Virus record (IMG/VR): IMGVR_UViG_3300019850_000189 | Coordinates: 1-64,000 of that record | Reading direction: 5' to 3' (one strand) | Source of the DNA: a virus | Length of the DNA: 64,000 bases | Part shown: positions 16,073 through 25,559 of the stretch, in pieces | Layout of the letters: every line of letters begins with the position of its first letter | Position numbering within the stretch: the first letter of the stretch is position 1 | Translations under genes and position numbers: made by a program | The notes under the pieces: model-generated | Databases searched by the model: none | What the model was told of the DNA's origin: nothing | The model's input: the letters and a program-made list of their open reading frames with translations, nothing else

Positions 16073-17710
16073 TTATTTACTAAGCCATTCAATAATGGCT
16101 TTTTCCGACATATATCCTTCTTCTGTATATTCGCCACCTAATTCTTCATTATCATATTGGTGTATATCTGGGCGGTCATTCTCATCTTTATAAAATTGCT
16201 TTAGAGCTTTGTCATTATATTTAAACGCTACATTATCGCGATTGCTTGTTAATCCCATTGGCGCAAAAGAACTTAGCATTGGCCGTATGAATGTTAAAAT
16301 AGCTAAAGACATAACAAGATCGTCATTATAGCCCTTGAGGGCTTCTGGCTTATTGCCATGCCATATGAAAGTTTCTAATTCCGCCAGAAGCCTTGGCGAT
16401 ACTAATTTATATTTATCTTGTTCAATACTGTTTATTAAACTATCTATAATTTGTGGCCGCGTCTTTACTGTTGTTATCCAGCCAGTTTTGCCCTTTTGTG
16501 TTGTATATACATTTGTATAAGGATCCTTTTCATCCTTGAAAACCCGCTCAAAAACAGCCAAACCATAACTATTTGATTCAATAATAACATAGGCATCATT
16601 ATAGTAACGAGCGACCGCTTTTATTACATTAGCGTATTGAAGACTCGAGACTGATTTATTTTTGTACTCGCAAACCTGTTTATTATCGCTCAATCTTACT
16701 ACATGAAACGCAGAAGCATCCTGTTCATTTCCAGTGCCGACATCAGCGGCCAGTATATATCTTTCTGAAGGCTGGGATGGGTCCCATATCCATAGGCCAG
16801 GGATTGAACTGTATTCATCCTTTAACAGCGCTTTCGCGAATTCGCTATTACCAGGAAATCTATACTTAACAACAGGATCTCGAACTTTTTTCTTCAAATA
16901 TCCGAGTGTTTTGCCAGAAATAACCGTATCGCCAGAACCAAGAAACTCGCACAAAACTTCAGATCTAAATTTTCTGTCTCCGAGTTGTCTTTCCTGTTTT
17001 AGAAGCCATTTGTCATCACGACCTGGAAATTCTCTCCAATTTATATCAATAAAGTGAAAATCATTCAGTTCCTCTTTTGCTTCCTCATACACTTTGTGAT
17101 ATAAATTGCCTATTCCATTTGTGGTAGATATAAGTATAGCATTGCCACCTGTTGATAGAGTTGGCCATGCTGCTGCCCATATATCATCGGCATATTCTTG
17201 AAATGCCACCTCGTCAAGTATCAATAATGATAGAGACTTGGATCGACCAGCCGTCCTAGTTTGTGGAACTGAGAAAAAACTTGATCCATTAATCAAGTTA
17301 AGGCCGTGCTTTGAACGATCCTGAGAATCTATTCTCAAGAATTCAGGTAATCTATCATATGAATATCTGGCTTTATCTTTGAATTCCATAGCTTCAGTGT
17401 CTCTAATGGAAATAATAAGAACTGTTTTATCATTATTGAAATTTATAAGCCATAAACCATAACAAGCTGTTAGCCATGAAAGGCCCATCTGCCTGGGTTT
17501 CTTAACTATATTAAACTGGTACTTCATGAAATCCTCGAGGGCCCTGCGCTGATAATCAAAAAGCTTAAATGGCAATTCTCCTTTTATAGGATCGATAATA
17601 TAACAATAATTATCAATGAAATATATAGGATCTTTTTTGCAGCGCTTGAACTCCTCTATCATATTTACGGCAATTATACGGCCGTCATTCAGTTTTACCT
17701 GATGTTTCAT
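16073..17710 (-). CDS. Terminase large subunit, gp17-like
   Basis: 545 residues. It is the ATP-driven motor and nuclease that packages DNA into proheads. ATPase domain: adenine-binding FDYQRRAL (51-58), Walker A-like KPRQMGLS (71-78), Walker B LLILDEVAF (162-170) with catalytic Glu, coupling motif STTNG (195-199). Nuclease domain of RNase H fold: AADVGTG (321-327, metal-binding Asp323), a VIIESNSYG block, and NDDLVMSLA near the C-terminus. Length is usual for the family and no intein is present. No small subunit is recognised next to it. Confidence 0.93.
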   Translation of the reverse strand: MKHQVKLNDGRIIAVNMIEEFKRCKKDPIYFIDNYCYIIDPIKGELPFKLFDYQRRALEDFMKYQFNIVKKPRQMGLSWLTACYGLWLINFNNDKTVLIISIRDTEAMEFKDKARYSYDRLPEFLRIDSQDRSKHGLNLINGSSFFSVPQTRTAGRSKSLSLLILDEVAFQEYADDIWAAAWPTLSTGGNAILISTTNGIGNLYHKVYEEAKEELNDFHFIDINWREFPGRDDKWLLKQERQLGDRKFRSEVLCEFLGSGDTVISGKTLGYLKKKVRDPVVKYRFPGNSEFAKALLKDEYSSIPGLWIWDPSQPSERYILAADVGTGNEQDASAFHVVRLSDNKQVCEYKNKSVSSLQYANVIKAVARYYNDAYVIIESNSYGLAVFERVFKDEKDPYTNVYTTQKGKTGWITTVKTRPQIIDSLINSIEQDKYKLVSPRLLAELETFIWHGNKPEALKGYNDDLVMSLAILTFIRPMLSSFAPMGLTSNRDNVAFKYNDKALKQFYKDENDRPDIHQYDNEELGGEYTEEGYMSEKAIIEWLSK

Positions 17711-17718
17711 TTCACATC

Positions 17719-19032
17719 CTAGAAAAAATCTATGTTCTTATAAGTAAAAGTTACATTTACATTTATATGTAATACCTTTAGCAAAAGATCGTATCCTTTT
17801 TGCGCTATTAACTTCAAATAATTAAACATCCTTTCAATAGGTTCTTTGAGGCCCTCCTCTATGGATAAATCAAGATACACATCGTGGTCCTTCGCGAATT
17901 CAATCAGATAGGCTTCTGTTATTATATCATGAGGCCCCATATCATTTGCGCTCAGTAAATTTTTCTGAGTTGCGCGCAGTGCAGAATACTTTGATGATCC
18001 GGATGTTTTAAAATTTACGTAAATAAAAACCTGGTCTTTGATCTTATCAACATATTCATCTGTAATAGAATGATAAGAAATCTTATCGCCGTCGAAAGAG
18101 GCCGCAAGCATAAAGTTAGCAATGGGGTCTATCGCTACATCCTCAAATTTTCCCTCGCCTGTCATGATTTCGCGAACAAATGCCTTTTTGAAAGCATCAT
18201 TGCTATTCATTACATTGCGCAAGGCAGATTGTACTATTTTATGTTCAAATTGATAATGTTCAAGCTCTTCTTTAGTTTTAGGAGCTTGAGCAGATAACCT
18301 TTTATGATCCAGAATGGTTCCTATATCTTTTGCGAGCTGTACGCTCGCCCCAGATCTTCTCAACGCATAATATAGCAGAGCCTCGCCTTCAGATTCCACA
18401 ATTTTTGACGAACATAATTGAGCTGCTTTCCCCATTTTTACGGATATCCTGTTGTTTTCACCTATCAATATATCCGTTTTGGGAGTAGAGTCTACTCTGC
18501 CTTTTACATAATCCTTCCAAAATTTACTAACGGTCGCGACTCGCAGAGAACCCGTTGACTTTGCTTTAGCTTTACCTTTTATTCTATTGCTAAGTAGCTT
18601 GGCGATTCTAATTCCAGCTTTTTTGGTTTCAGGGACAACCTTAATGTTATCCTCAAAACCATGTAAGCTATTCCAGGCCGATGCAATTGCATTTTCATAT
18701 GAAGCTGCTGTTATCGCTTTTTCGCCGGCGATAAGAGATACGGTAATCTTCCAACCTCCGAAATAAACTATTGGCCGGCGACCTTGATACATTTCAAATT
18801 TTGGCTTAAATCCAATTCGCTCAGCATGCTGCATAAGTGCTTCTGAAGCTGCCCGTCTTGAAGGATAGAAAGCTTTCTGTGGATATATTTTAATATTTGA
18901 TTTACGATCAGACAATTCATCTTCTTTATATATCTTAAAATGGAGTTCTTTCAACATGCCAACAATAACAGACAGTTTTAATTTTGGCTCATCTGCTTCA
19001 TCTATTGTTTCAAGAAATTTTACCACTTTCAT
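17719..19032 (-). CDS. Unknown phage protein, possible PD-(D/E)XK-like domain
   Basis: 437 residues. A central stretch TDILIGENNRISVKMGKAAQ (about 184-203) has the spacing of an Asp then x-V-K beta-strand pair seen in restriction-like nuclease folds and in conserved T4-type phage proteins of unknown function; this is only suggestive. The N-terminus MKVVKFLETIDEAD could be a capsid-targeting leader. Adjacent to terminase in the same direction, 8 bases apart. Shine-Dalgarno GAGGTG precedes the ATG. Confidence 0.55.
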   Translation of the reverse strand: MKVVKFLETIDEADEPKLKLSVIVGMLKELHFKIYKEDELSDRKSNIKIYPQKAFYPSRRAASEALMQHAERIGFKPKFEMYQGRRPIVYFGGWKITVSLIAGEKAITAASYENAIASAWNSLHGFEDNIKVVPETKKAGIRIAKLLSNRIKGKAKAKSTGSLRVATVSKFWKDYVKGRVDSTPKTDILIGENNRISVKMGKAAQLCSSKIVESEGEALLYYALRRSGASVQLAKDIGTILDHKRLSAQAPKTKEELEHYQFEHKIVQSALRNVMNSNDAFKKAFVREIMTGEGKFEDVAIDPIANFMLAASFDGDKISYHSITDEYVDKIKDQVFIYVNFKTSGSSKYSALRATQKNLLSANDMGPHDIITEAYLIEFAKDHDVYLDLSIEEGLKEPIERMFNYLKLIAQKGYDLLLKVLHINVNVTFTYKNIDFF

Positions 19033-19041
19033 TTTTTCACC

Positions 19042-19329
19042 TCAGAAGAGAACTTTATCAATCCTCTCTTTCATGGCTTTTTTAAATATCTCAGAGATTA
19101 CTTTATATTTTAAGCTATTTATTTTATTAGATACAAGTACTGATGGAATATTTACTTTGCGTCCTGGCTTTGTAGGGAACTCTTTAACTCCATCAACTAT
19201 TTTTTTCTCAAATTCAATGGGAACGTCTCGACCTTGAGTACGTCCTGTTATCTTAACTTTCCAAATACGAATATATAAATTTGTTTTCCCTTGGCCTGTC
19301 ATTGTATATGTATTGTAATACCATGCCAT
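19042..19329 (-). CDS. Small protein, paralogue of 19450-19752
   Basis: 95 residues starting MAWYYNTYTM. Shares with the next two genes a pattern: aromatic N-terminus, IWKVKITG strand, a loop ending PTKPGRKV, then a helix NSLKYKVISEIFKK. No known domain. Part of a local family of three small genes; function unknown. Confidence 0.6.
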   Translation of the reverse strand: MAWYYNTYTMTGQGKTNLYIRIWKVKITGRTQGRDVPIEFEKKIVDGVKEFPTKPGRKVNIPSVLVSNKINSLKYKVISEIFKKAMKERIDKVLF

Positions 19330-19449
19330 TTAGTAATCCTTCAGATATAAAATAGAACTTAATATCATGTCATTTTAAATATTTCTATATCTGCCACGAA
19401 ACCGCTTTTATAATTGAATCTTCATTTATGCTTTAAAAATATATTTTTC

Positions 19450-19752
19450 CTATTCTATAACCATCCTGTCTATTTCATATATACCAAAAAGGTGAAAGAG
19501 ATCAGTTATTACCTCATGCTTCAATTTATCTATTTTATCATATACAAGCGATGGGGAAACATCTGTTTTCTCACCTGGCTTTATAGGCGGCATTCCATAT
19601 TGTGTAATTGAACCAGGATGTGGATTGCCTATGTTCTTTATAAATTCTACAGGCGCACCCCATGATGTCTCAACTCCCGTTCTTTTGACCTTCCAAATCA
19701 TAACCAATAATAATGATTGATCTATTGTATTTGTGTTATAATACCATGCCAT
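19450..19752 (-). CDS. Small protein, paralogue of 19042-19329
   Basis: 100 residues starting MAWYYNTNTI; IWKVKRTG, KPGEKTDV and DKLKHEVITDLFHLF align with the 19042-19329 protein in the same order. It begins immediately at the stop of the 19753-20028 gene. Confidence 0.6.
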   Translation of the reverse strand: MAWYYNTNTIDQSLLLVMIWKVKRTGVETSWGAPVEFIKNIGNPHPGSITQYGMPPIKPGEKTDVSPSLVYDKIDKLKHEVITDLFHLFGIYEIDRMVIE

Positions 19753-20028
19753 TTAGTAGCGTTCCAATGCGATAGGATATACTAGATATTTCTCAAAAAG
19801 ATCCATTAGTATGAGTTGTTTAACTTGTTTTAAAGAATTATATACTAATTTAGGGTTTGGTTTTCCCGTTATGGGCGTTCCCTCTTTTAGGTTCCAATCA
19901 GGAGCAGTAAAATATATCTTTTTAACATAATACGTATTGTTAGAACTTTGTTGTTTAGCTACGCCCATAAGCATTAAAAAATCTTTATGTCTTTTGTGGC
20001 TGCGCAACCATTCGTAGTAGTATATCAT
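19753..20028 (-). CDS. Small protein, distant paralogue of its neighbours
   Basis: 91 residues starting MIYYYEW; ends with the helix LKQVKQLILMDLFEKYLV, matching the C-terminal helix of the two genes downstream, with a preceding GKPNPKLV. Its own Shine-Dalgarno is weak, but an 18-codon open frame with a strong one lies just upstream. Confidence 0.58.
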   Translation of the reverse strand: MIYYYEWLRSHKRHKDFLMLMGVAKQQSSNNTYYVKKIYFTAPDWNLKEGTPITGKPNPKLVYNSLKQVKQLILMDLFEKYLVYPIALERY

Positions 20029-20040
20029 ATTATGCGGCCT

Positions 20041-20097
20041 TCATCTATAAATTCTATAATTGCATTTTTCTTGAGTTCGAGATCGGTCTAATAACAT
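20041..20097 (-). CDS. Possible 18-codon leader frame
   Basis: ATG at 20097-20095 follows AGGAGG with 4 bases spacing; the frame encodes MLLDRSRTQEKCNYRIYR and stops 12 bases before the 19753-20028 start. It may be a leader peptide driving coupled translation, or chance. No homologue known to me. Confidence 0.25.
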   Translation of the reverse strand: MLLDRSRTQEKCNYRIYR

Positions 20098-20140
20098 AAA
20101 ACCTCCTGCGTCCAATTTATCTTTGGCAGAAGGCTCTATT

Positions 20141-20290
20141 TTATTTAAGTTTGAGTTGTTTCTTGATCTTCTTTAATTGTGCGGGAGCAATTCCAAATTT
20201 TCTGCAAATATAGCCCTTTGCTGCGCCGCTCATGATAAGATTGACAAGTTCATCCATATCATCAGCTTTTAATTTTACTTGCTTTGGCAT
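20141..20290 (-). CDS. Small helix-turn-helix-like protein
   Basis: 49 residues: MPKQVKLKADDMDEL, then VNLIMSGAAKGYICRKFG and IAPAQLKKIKKQ. The pattern helix, short turn, IxRKFGIAPAQLKK resembles a helix-turn-helix as in small resolvase-type or Trp-repressor-type DNA binders. It starts one base after the TAG of the 20292-21092 gene, so it is probably co-translated. DNA binding is inferred from pattern only. Confidence 0.5.
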   Translation of the reverse strand: MPKQVKLKADDMDELVNLIMSGAAKGYICRKFGIAPAQLKKIKKQLKLK

Positions 20291-20291
20291 T

Positions 20292-21092
20292 CTATTTCAG
20301 TACCTTTTTGGCCATTGCCTTGATACGGGGTATATCCACATTTCTAATTATTTTCTGAAGATTTGCCACCCAATATTTAGTAGTTGTTTTGTGACCAGAT
20401 TTCATGGCATCATGTATTTTATTTACTTCTTCTTTCGTAAGCTGTCTATTGTCTAATTCAATTGGCAGTTCCTTCATTGCGGAAATAGTCTGTTCCTCCA
20501 AATCCAGCAATTGTTTTTTCTCGGCGGGCGTATATTCATCATAGTCTTTGTCACCTATATTTCTACTTATAAAGCTATCAACCTCATTCATAACAAGAGT
20601 CAATGCGCTTCTACTTAGCATAAGACTTAATGGCAAATTGTTATTTTTCAGGTAATCGTAATATTCTTTGGCGCCTGATTTTTCAACTTCCTCATCAGTT
20701 ACCAACCACTTAATACCTAATGGCTTCATATATAAAGATATGTAAGGCTGGCCACGCCTTGCTACAGGAATGTCTCGGCTGGTTGCTGTTGGACCCCCAG
20801 CTAAACGAGTGGCCCTGGCGGCGAATGTGGCTAAACCGTAGTTACTACCCTTTTTCACCCACCAGAAATATCTCCAAGCTAAACGCTTTCCTAATTCATC
20901 TTCTTGCGCTTCAGAAATTTCTTTGTGTTCAACAGTTTTCTTGCTTTTCTTTGATTTTTTAGAAATTTTACGGGCCAACGCCATTGCTCCAAAATCCTGC
21001 GGACTCGGAATCGTTGCATCTTCTACCTTTATTTTCGAGTGTTTGTGTTTATTATATAGTACTTCTTCAACTAATTCTTTTAGGTTTTTCAT
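20292..21092 (-). CDS. Hypothetical protein with possible capsid-targeting leader
   Basis: 266 residues. N-terminus MKNLKELVEEVLYNK fits the leader pattern with L-V-E-E, followed by a lysine-rich segment (KKSKKSKK, about 45-52) and a mostly helical remainder. No enzyme motif seen. The basic N-terminal region plus leader would suit an internal head protein, but the protein is larger than the other candidates. Confidence 0.55.
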   Translation of the reverse strand: MKNLKELVEEVLYNKHKHSKIKVEDATIPSPQDFGAMALARKISKKSKKSKKTVEHKEISEAQEDELGKRLAWRYFWWVKKGSNYGLATFAARATRLAGGPTATSRDIPVARRGQPYISLYMKPLGIKWLVTDEEVEKSGAKEYYDYLKNNNLPLSLMLSRSALTLVMNEVDSFISRNIGDKDYDEYTPAEKKQLLDLEEQTISAMKELPIELDNRQLTKEEVNKIHDAMKSGHKTTTKYWVANLQKIIRNVDIPRIKAMAKKVLK

Positions 21093-21108
21093 TTATCTCT
21101 GTTCCCCC

Positions 21109-21540
21109 CTACAATTCCCCTCGATCTATTTTTTCTATTAATGACTTCTTATCTATCTTGACAGTGCCATCAAATACATTGACAGTTAGGTCCGCGGATT
21201 TTTTTCCTTCGGCCGAAGCTACTGCGAGCCTGGCTTGAATTTCCAGAAACTTTAATAATTGATCAATAGTTTTGTTCCTGATTTCGAGGCTTTTCGTCAT
21301 GGCCTCGCGTGTTGCGCCAAGCCTGTCATTGTTCATTTCGATGCGATTGCGGAAATAATTGAGTAACTCTTCTGCCTTATCTCGGTCTTGATTTATAAAA
21401 TCTATAACATTAGCTATAGCTTTGTAATTAAGATTAACCTCTTCACCATCTTTTATTCCTGTTATATTCTTGATTTCTTGCTCAATCTTTTCAGACTGAG
21501 AATCTTTTTGTTCCTCGTTATTATCAGCTGTAGATTCCAT
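21109..21540 (-). CDS. Coiled-coil protein, possible small terminase
   Basis: 143 residues: acidic N-terminus, long helices (about 45-115) with heptad-like leucines, and a C-terminal LTVNVFDGTVKIDKK. T4 gp16 (small terminase) is a coiled-coil protein of similar size, and the terminase large subunit is upstream of 17.7 kb on the same strand; however, the two are separated by several genes and no helix-turn-helix is evident. Overlaps the sigma-factor gene by 17 bases. Confidence 0.5.
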   Translation of the reverse strand: MESTADNNEEQKDSQSEKIEQEIKNITGIKDGEEVNLNYKAIANVIDFINQDRDKAEELLNYFRNRIEMNNDRLGATREAMTKSLEIRNKTIDQLLKFLEIQARLAVASAEGKKSADLTVNVFDGTVKIDKKSLIEKIDRGEL

Positions 21541-22129
21541 ATATCTCTTCTTTATTAGTATAAATTATCTTAAGATATTTACGTATTAGATTCTGTGAAA
21601 AACCGAAACCCTTGGCAAACTTGAAAAAATCTCGTTTGTTGAATTTACGCTTCTTCTTAAGATAGTTTTCAAGTATATCGTTCAGTGGCTGTAATTTTTT
21701 ATATTTATTTTCTGTGAAATATGTTCTCAGTTGATTAACAAGAATCTCTATATCAAAATCTACTAATTCATCTTGGTGAGTTAAAAAAAAGGTAAAATCA
21801 TCCAATGAGTGATTGTTTCTGTTTTTCTTGTTCTTCAAAGTGAAATATGTCAAAGATTTTTTAGCAACTAAACTAAAATAATTAAATGCAGTGCCTTTAT
21901 CAGGATCGAATCTCTCCAAAGCCACTATGCACGCTAGCATAGCTTCCTGCATTAAATCATCATACTGTTCAAAAGCTGTAAATTTGTGAGTAAAAATAAT
22001 GCCGTTAACAATTTTCTGGACTTTAAGCATTATCTGGTCTTTAATATGCGACTTTGTTTCTTCACTTTCTTCATTTTTATATAGACGGATTAATTCCTGA
22101 GCGTTATTATTGTTAAAGTACAAAGCCAT
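21524..22129 (-). CDS. Sigma-70-like factor, gp55-like late sigma
   Basis: 201 residues. The stretch DDLMQEAMLACIVALERFDP followed by KGTAFNYFSLVAKKSL (about 57-92) is a sigma region 2 pattern, with the aromatic/basic face that melts the -10 element. Region 4-like sequence is weak (KRDFFKFAKGFGFSQNLIRKYL). T4 gp55 is a similarly short sigma that reads late promoters. It would bind host RNA polymerase and could read one of the two motif classes found in this window. Confidence 0.78.
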   Translation of the reverse strand: MALYFNNNNAQELIRLYKNEESEETKSHIKDQIMLKVQKIVNGIIFTHKFTAFEQYDDLMQEAMLACIVALERFDPDKGTAFNYFSLVAKKSLTYFTLKNKKNRNNHSLDDFTFFLTHQDELVDFDIEILVNQLRTYFTENKYKKLQPLNDILENYLKKKRKFNKRDFFKFAKGFGFSQNLIRKYLKIIYTNKEEIYGIYS

Positions 22130-22133
22130 TTAA

Positions 22134-22568
22134 TTATTCTATACTTTTCTTGATAAAAGCTTTAAACTCAGTAAAATTCTCGTCAAAATTAATAACGCCC
22201 GGCTGGTCTTGCATATCCACCCTTATTTTAAAACTAACAGTCCCGTCTTCTTTAATTATAAAACTTACTCCCCTCGCACTATCTCCCAATTTAACATCTA
22301 TCGCAAAGTGCATATCAAAAAATCGCTCGTCAGCAATTGGTTGTCCTGACTTGATGGCTTTTGAAACAGCAAGCAGGGCTCCAGATACCACATCATCGCG
22401 GATTCTTTTTGAAGCAAACGACAGCAAGTCGTGTATATCTACCAATCGATCCAACTTTATTTTAGTAAGTTTAAAAACACGATCTTCACCTCTATCATTA
22501 AAGTTGGTAAAAATAAACTTAATTTTTTTTGATTCAGCTATCTCGTTAAGAATACTATAAAGTTTCAA
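22134..22568 (-). CDS. Hypothetical protein with leader-like N-terminus
   Basis: 144 residues from a TTG start preceded by GGGGA. The N-terminus MKLYSILNEIAESKK is very close to MKLYKVLNELIG of the 33959-34168 protein and contains hydrophobic-x-E. The rest is mixed alpha/beta with no motif I recognise. Confidence 0.55.
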   Translation of the reverse strand: MKLYSILNEIAESKKIKFIFTNFNDRGEDRVFKLTKIKLDRLVDIHDLLSFASKRIRDDVVSGALLAVSKAIKSGQPIADERFFDMHFAIDVKLGDSARGVSFIIKEDGTVSFKIRVDMQDQPGVINFDENFTEFKAFIKKSIE

Positions 22569-22705
22569 AATCGTATCCCCTATTTAACATAAATTTAGAC
22601 TAACTGCATATAATGTCCATCTATTCGCATACTTAACTTTTTTTTGTAATTAACTAATTTTCAATACCTCCTCATTGTTGAGATATTGTAATTTACCTGC
22701 ATGGT

Positions 22706-25546
22706 TTAGCTGCATTTACTATACCCGCATTTCAAGCAGACAGCGCATCCGCTTTGATATACCATGTCCTGGCTTCCGCATGACGGACAGACGACACCAG
22801 TTGCGACTTTTTCTCCATCCTTGATATATTTTTTAAGTACTCTCGCTATCGCTTTATTAAAGGCGGAAAAATCTTGCTTCTCTTTTGAGAGCTGATCGGA
22901 AATAAAATATATTGGAGTTCCATGCCGCAAGCTCATAGAAATCATTCGTGTAAGCACATTGTATTCTGTATTTTCAAAAAGTGCCAGAATATCATTAAAA
23001 GATAAATTGTCATCTTCTTCAACAGGTATGCGCAAAGAATATCTCTTTTTGCCCTCCTTAACAATTTTACCCTCTTTATACTTTTTAGGGATATTTATCT
23101 TGTCTTCAAGACCGGCAAAAATTTCATAAGGCTCATCGCCCATTTTACCTATCAACACAAGCCAATTTTTCTTTTCTGATGTTATATGATATACGTCGCA
23201 TGGAAGTTCTTTTGGCCTTGGAGGAGCATAATGCCTCTTGATTTTATAAGGTTCTCTACCCTCATCAACAATATTATTATAATTATTTTCTGTAATCAAA
23301 ACACCAGTTTTAGATCCTTCGCGGTAGACTGTAGCTCCTTTGAGCCCTTTCTCCCATGCGGATAAGTAAATGTCTCTGACATTATCTTTGGTGGCATTAA
23401 TAGGTAAATTAAATGTGGTAGAAATAGAACTATCACAATAATGTTGAACTATTTTGAGAAAATCTATTTTTTTTACGTTATCAACATTATATGCCGTGGA
23501 CCAAAAATCTTCATTGCAAAATTTCTTTACATTTTCTCTTGTAACCGCATGACGATTGTCTTTTAGATATCTGCTTACTGCCTCATTGAATACAAACCAT
23601 TCATTCCACTGGCCATCATTAGAACTTCTTTCTCTCCTAACATAATATTTAGAGAAAATAGGCTCTATGCCGGTGCCGCCGGCGCCGAGTATAATAGAAA
23701 TAGTCCCAGTGGGCGCATATGTGGTAGATGCGACATGTCTAAGATGCTTTATATCATCTTCTGATATAATATTCTCTTCTATCAGTTCTCTATAGTGTTT
23801 TGCTCGGCGCGCCTTTTTGAAATCAAACTTACCAAATGTTCCTCTTTCCGCACCAAGATCATTTGAAGCCTGAATAGTATACTTTCTAAAATTGGAAAAT
23901 ACTGTGTTGGCCAGTTCTAGAGCAGCAGGTCCATCATATTTCACCTTTTTTCTTATTAACCAATCTGCCCATCCTGTTATACCCAATCCAACGCGCGTCA
24001 TTGATCGCATTTTTTCTAGTTGTATTTTAGAAGGGCTGCGTTTTTCATTGAGTTCATTTAGTACTACATTGTCTAAATATCTAATACCAAAAAATGAAAG
24101 CTCCTTCAACCATTTTAAAAATTCATCTATTTCTAATGGGGCATAAACCAGTGATATAGAAGCCAGAACACAGGTGTTAAACGGATCCAACACTTGCTCA
24201 GAATTAGATGTATAAAGTATTGACCATTTTTTGTATGTCTTTCCTACTTCACGATATGACAGTGAATATGCTACTATATGATCTGGATGATCAACTTCAA
24301 TATCAAATGTGTCTTGAATACCAAGATATTCTACTGAGACAATTTCATGATTATAGCTTGACCATTTTCCTCTTTTTTTTGATTTCACGGCTTCTATATT
24401 TCCAGATAGGAGACTATCGCCCACTTCAAGATCTTTAGTAAATTTAAGCTCAAGATTTGTAGTGTAGAATTTATGTTCTGCTGTGCATTTAATAGAACTT
24501 CCATCATCAAAATTAACTCTATGCACCGGCTTAGGCCCAATTGTGAAACCTCTAACTATATGAGCTATAACAGGCTTATCGGCTTTTTTGTCCCAGGAAT
24601 GTACTTGCCACTTCAAATCTGGATTTTGTTCATATGCTTTGACAACATCTTTAATTGGAATAGGGTCTCTTCCATCAGCAAGAGCCACCAACGTGTCTCC
24701 AGTTAGACAACATGCGTTACTACTCGTTACCTTATATTTTTTACCATATATATCAGAATTGGAATAGTCGCGCATTCTATCTATAAATTGAATACCGGGG
24801 TCACCTGTCAGCCAAGCTTGGGACACCAGTAAATCAAACAATTCTTTGGCACTTTTCTTTACAATAACTTTATCATCTTCATATTCAAGACTCTGCCACC
24901 GCAAAATCCATTCTTTATCGTCGATCGCCGCCTTCATAAAATCATCGGTTATTTGAATTGAGATGTTGGCGGTAGATAAATTATTTTTACCTTCTTTTAT
25001 CTTACAGAAGCTTTCGAAATCTGGGTATGTATCATGAATTGAAATAAGACTTGCGCCGCGGCGGCCTTGCTGAGCTATAGTAGCCAAAACTGTATCAAAA
25101 TAGGGCATAAACGAAACAGCTCCCGTGGCTGTCTTAGCGGTATTGTGAAGTGGCATGCCTTTTGGTCTAAGGTCGCTTAGATCAACGCCATTGCCTTGAC
25201 CGTATGCCGCAAATTTACCCCACCAATAAAGGCTTTCAAAAATACTTTCCAAATTGTCTTTTGGCGGTGCTAGAGTTGTGCAGTTCACATTTGATATTTT
25301 GTTAGTATTTGTGCCAGCAGCTCTCCACTGTCCCCCGCCAGGGCTGAAGTATTTTTCAAGAATGAAATATCTTGTCTTTTCTACCATTTCTTTCTTTAAT
25401 TTTGTATCATATTTATTTTCGCTTACGGCAATTCTCATTGCCGCATCTGATATGCTCTCTTTCTTTCCATTTTTCTTGGTTTTAGCATATTTAGAGTTAA
25501 AAATAGTCTCTGCGAATTCACTATCAAAAAAATCTTCATTTCTCAT
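22706..25546 (-). CDS. nrdJ: Class II (B12-dependent) ribonucleotide reductase, with intein
   Basis: About 946 residues including a 169-residue intein. It reduces ribonucleotides to deoxyribonucleotides with adenosylcobalamin as radical source. Visible: SNVNCTTLAPP (N-terminal redox Cys), a catalytic block SNAC/SEQ split by the intein (Asn, thiyl Cys, Glu), FNTCVLASIS, the loop STTYAPTGTISIILGAGGTG, and a C-terminal zinc ribbon CPSCG...CAVCLKCGYSKC typical of NrdJ. No separate radical subunit is nearby, as expected. Start: the ATG at 25546 follows AAAGGA at good spacing; the frame extends to a TTG at 25594 but that would overlap the upstream gene. Confidence 0.92.
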   Translation of the reverse strand: MRNEDFFDSEFAETIFNSKYAKTKKNGKKESISDAAMRIAVSENKYDTKLKKEMVEKTRYFILEKYFSPGGGQWRAAGTNTNKISNVNCTTLAPPKDNLESIFESLYWWGKFAAYGQGNGVDLSDLRPKGMPLHNTAKTATGAVSFMPYFDTVLATIAQQGRRGASLISIHDTYPDFESFCKIKEGKNNLSTANISIQITDDFMKAAIDDKEWILRWQSLEYEDDKVIVKKSAKELFDLLVSQAWLTGDPGIQFIDRMRDYSNSDIYGKKYKVTSSNACCLTGDTLVALADGRDPIPIKDVVKAYEQNPDLKWQVHSWDKKADKPVIAHIVRGFTIGPKPVHRVNFDDGSSIKCTAEHKFYTTNLELKFTKDLEVGDSLLSGNIEAVKSKKRGKWSSYNHEIVSVEYLGIQDTFDIEVDHPDHIVAYSLSYREVGKTYKKWSILYTSNSEQVLDPFNTCVLASISLVYAPLEIDEFLKWLKELSFFGIRYLDNVVLNELNEKRSPSKIQLEKMRSMTRVGLGITGWADWLIRKKVKYDGPAALELANTVFSNFRKYTIQASNDLGAERGTFGKFDFKKARRAKHYRELIEENIISEDDIKHLRHVASTTYAPTGTISIILGAGGTGIEPIFSKYYVRRERSSNDGQWNEWFVFNEAVSRYLKDNRHAVTRENVKKFCNEDFWSTAYNVDNVKKIDFLKIVQHYCDSSISTTFNLPINATKDNVRDIYLSAWEKGLKGATVYREGSKTGVLITENNYNNIVDEGREPYKIKRHYAPPRPKELPCDVYHITSEKKNWLVLIGKMGDEPYEIFAGLEDKINIPKKYKEGKIVKEGKKRYSLRIPVEEDDNLSFNDILALFENTEYNVLTRMISMSLRHGTPIYFISDQLSKEKQDFSAFNKAIARVLKKYIKDGEKVATGVVCPSCGSQDMVYQSGCAVCLKCGYSKCS
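24203..24709 (-). mobile_element. Mini-intein in nrdJ
   Basis: 169 residues from CLTGDTLVALADG to ILYTSN, followed by extein Ser. Block B is CTAEHKFYT, block F DTFDIEVDHPDHIVAY. The penultimate residue is Ser, not His. No endonuclease domain. It sits directly after the active-site Cys of the SNAC/SEQ block, the insertion point known for the NrdJ-1 split intein (flanks NPC and SEI). Confidence 0.9.
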
Positions 25547-25559
25547 AGGATTGATTCCT

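Noticed and set aside
22569-22705. Small gene between nrdJ and the 22134 gene
   Set aside because: An AGGAGG is present on the minus strand, but only frames of about 4-11 codons follow it.
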